Assembly: GCA_017964705.1 (NCBI GenBank)
Contig: JAGCRL010000226.1
Location: 1 to 5,854 of the forward strand
Reading direction: 5' to 3'
DNA: 5,854 nucleotides
Source: Alphaproteobacteria bacterium
Lineage (GTDB): Bacteria; Pseudomonadota; Alphaproteobacteria; RF32; CAG-239
The stretch's first letter is position 1; each line of letters starts with the position of its first letter. The notes beneath the pieces are model-generated. The model saw only the letters and a program-made list of their open reading frames with translations. It made no database searches and had not been told where the DNA came from. Below, piece by piece: positions 5,814-5,854 of this stretch. The position numbers were made by a program, and so were the translations under genes.

Positions 5814-5854
5814 AAAAGTAAAGAGCAAAATAAAAAAATACCCGTTGATCATAA

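Noticed and set aside
5748..5852. 35-codon N-terminal extension of gltX
   Set aside because: It would be an AT-rich hydrophobic leader on a cytosolic enzyme; the ATG at 5747 has a good AGGAG and gives the normal GltX N-terminus, and a promoter candidate lies inside the stretch.

Overview
The window looks like chromosomal DNA of an AT-rich Gram-negative bacterium. The best guess is an alphaproteobacterium, because the block DUF374 acyltransferase - waaA - lpxK is a typical alphaproteobacterial lipid A/Kdo arrangement. An uncultured host-associated lineage is plausible from the AT-rich coding and the repeat protein, but that part is inference.

Left part (1-1276, plus strand). The window opens inside a gene for a repeat protein made of 41-residue (123-bp) units. 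Its reading frame runs from base 1 to a TAA at 943-945 and is broken once, by a TAG at 163-165 in the second visible unit. The repeats become more degenerate towards the C-terminus and end in a charged, then Thr/Gln/Asn-rich tail. A 163-bp gap follows, holding a promoter-like TTGACA/TAAGAT pair and a perfect 13-bp dyad that starts inside the -10. Then comes a 55-codon gene for a predicted single-span membrane protein.

Centre (1277-1322). A strong hairpin lies between the converging transcription units and probably terminates both.

Right part (1323-5854, minus strand). Four housekeeping genes read right to left as a compact operon: gltX (glutamyl-tRNA synthetase), a DUF374 lysophospholipid-acyltransferase-like gene, waaA (Kdo transferase) and lpxK (lipid A 4'-kinase). 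Gaps are 39 bp, 19 bp and a 4-bp ATGA overlap. A promoter and Shine-Dalgarno site can be proposed just upstream of gltX. LpxK phosphorylates the tetraacyl disaccharide to lipid IVA, WaaA then adds Kdo, and the acyltransferase-like protein probably acts on the same membrane lipids. gltX is functionally unrelated but apparently shares the transcript.

The operon is ordinary. The points worth a second look are the interrupted repeat-protein gene, the dyad placed over a promoter, and the small membrane protein behind it.
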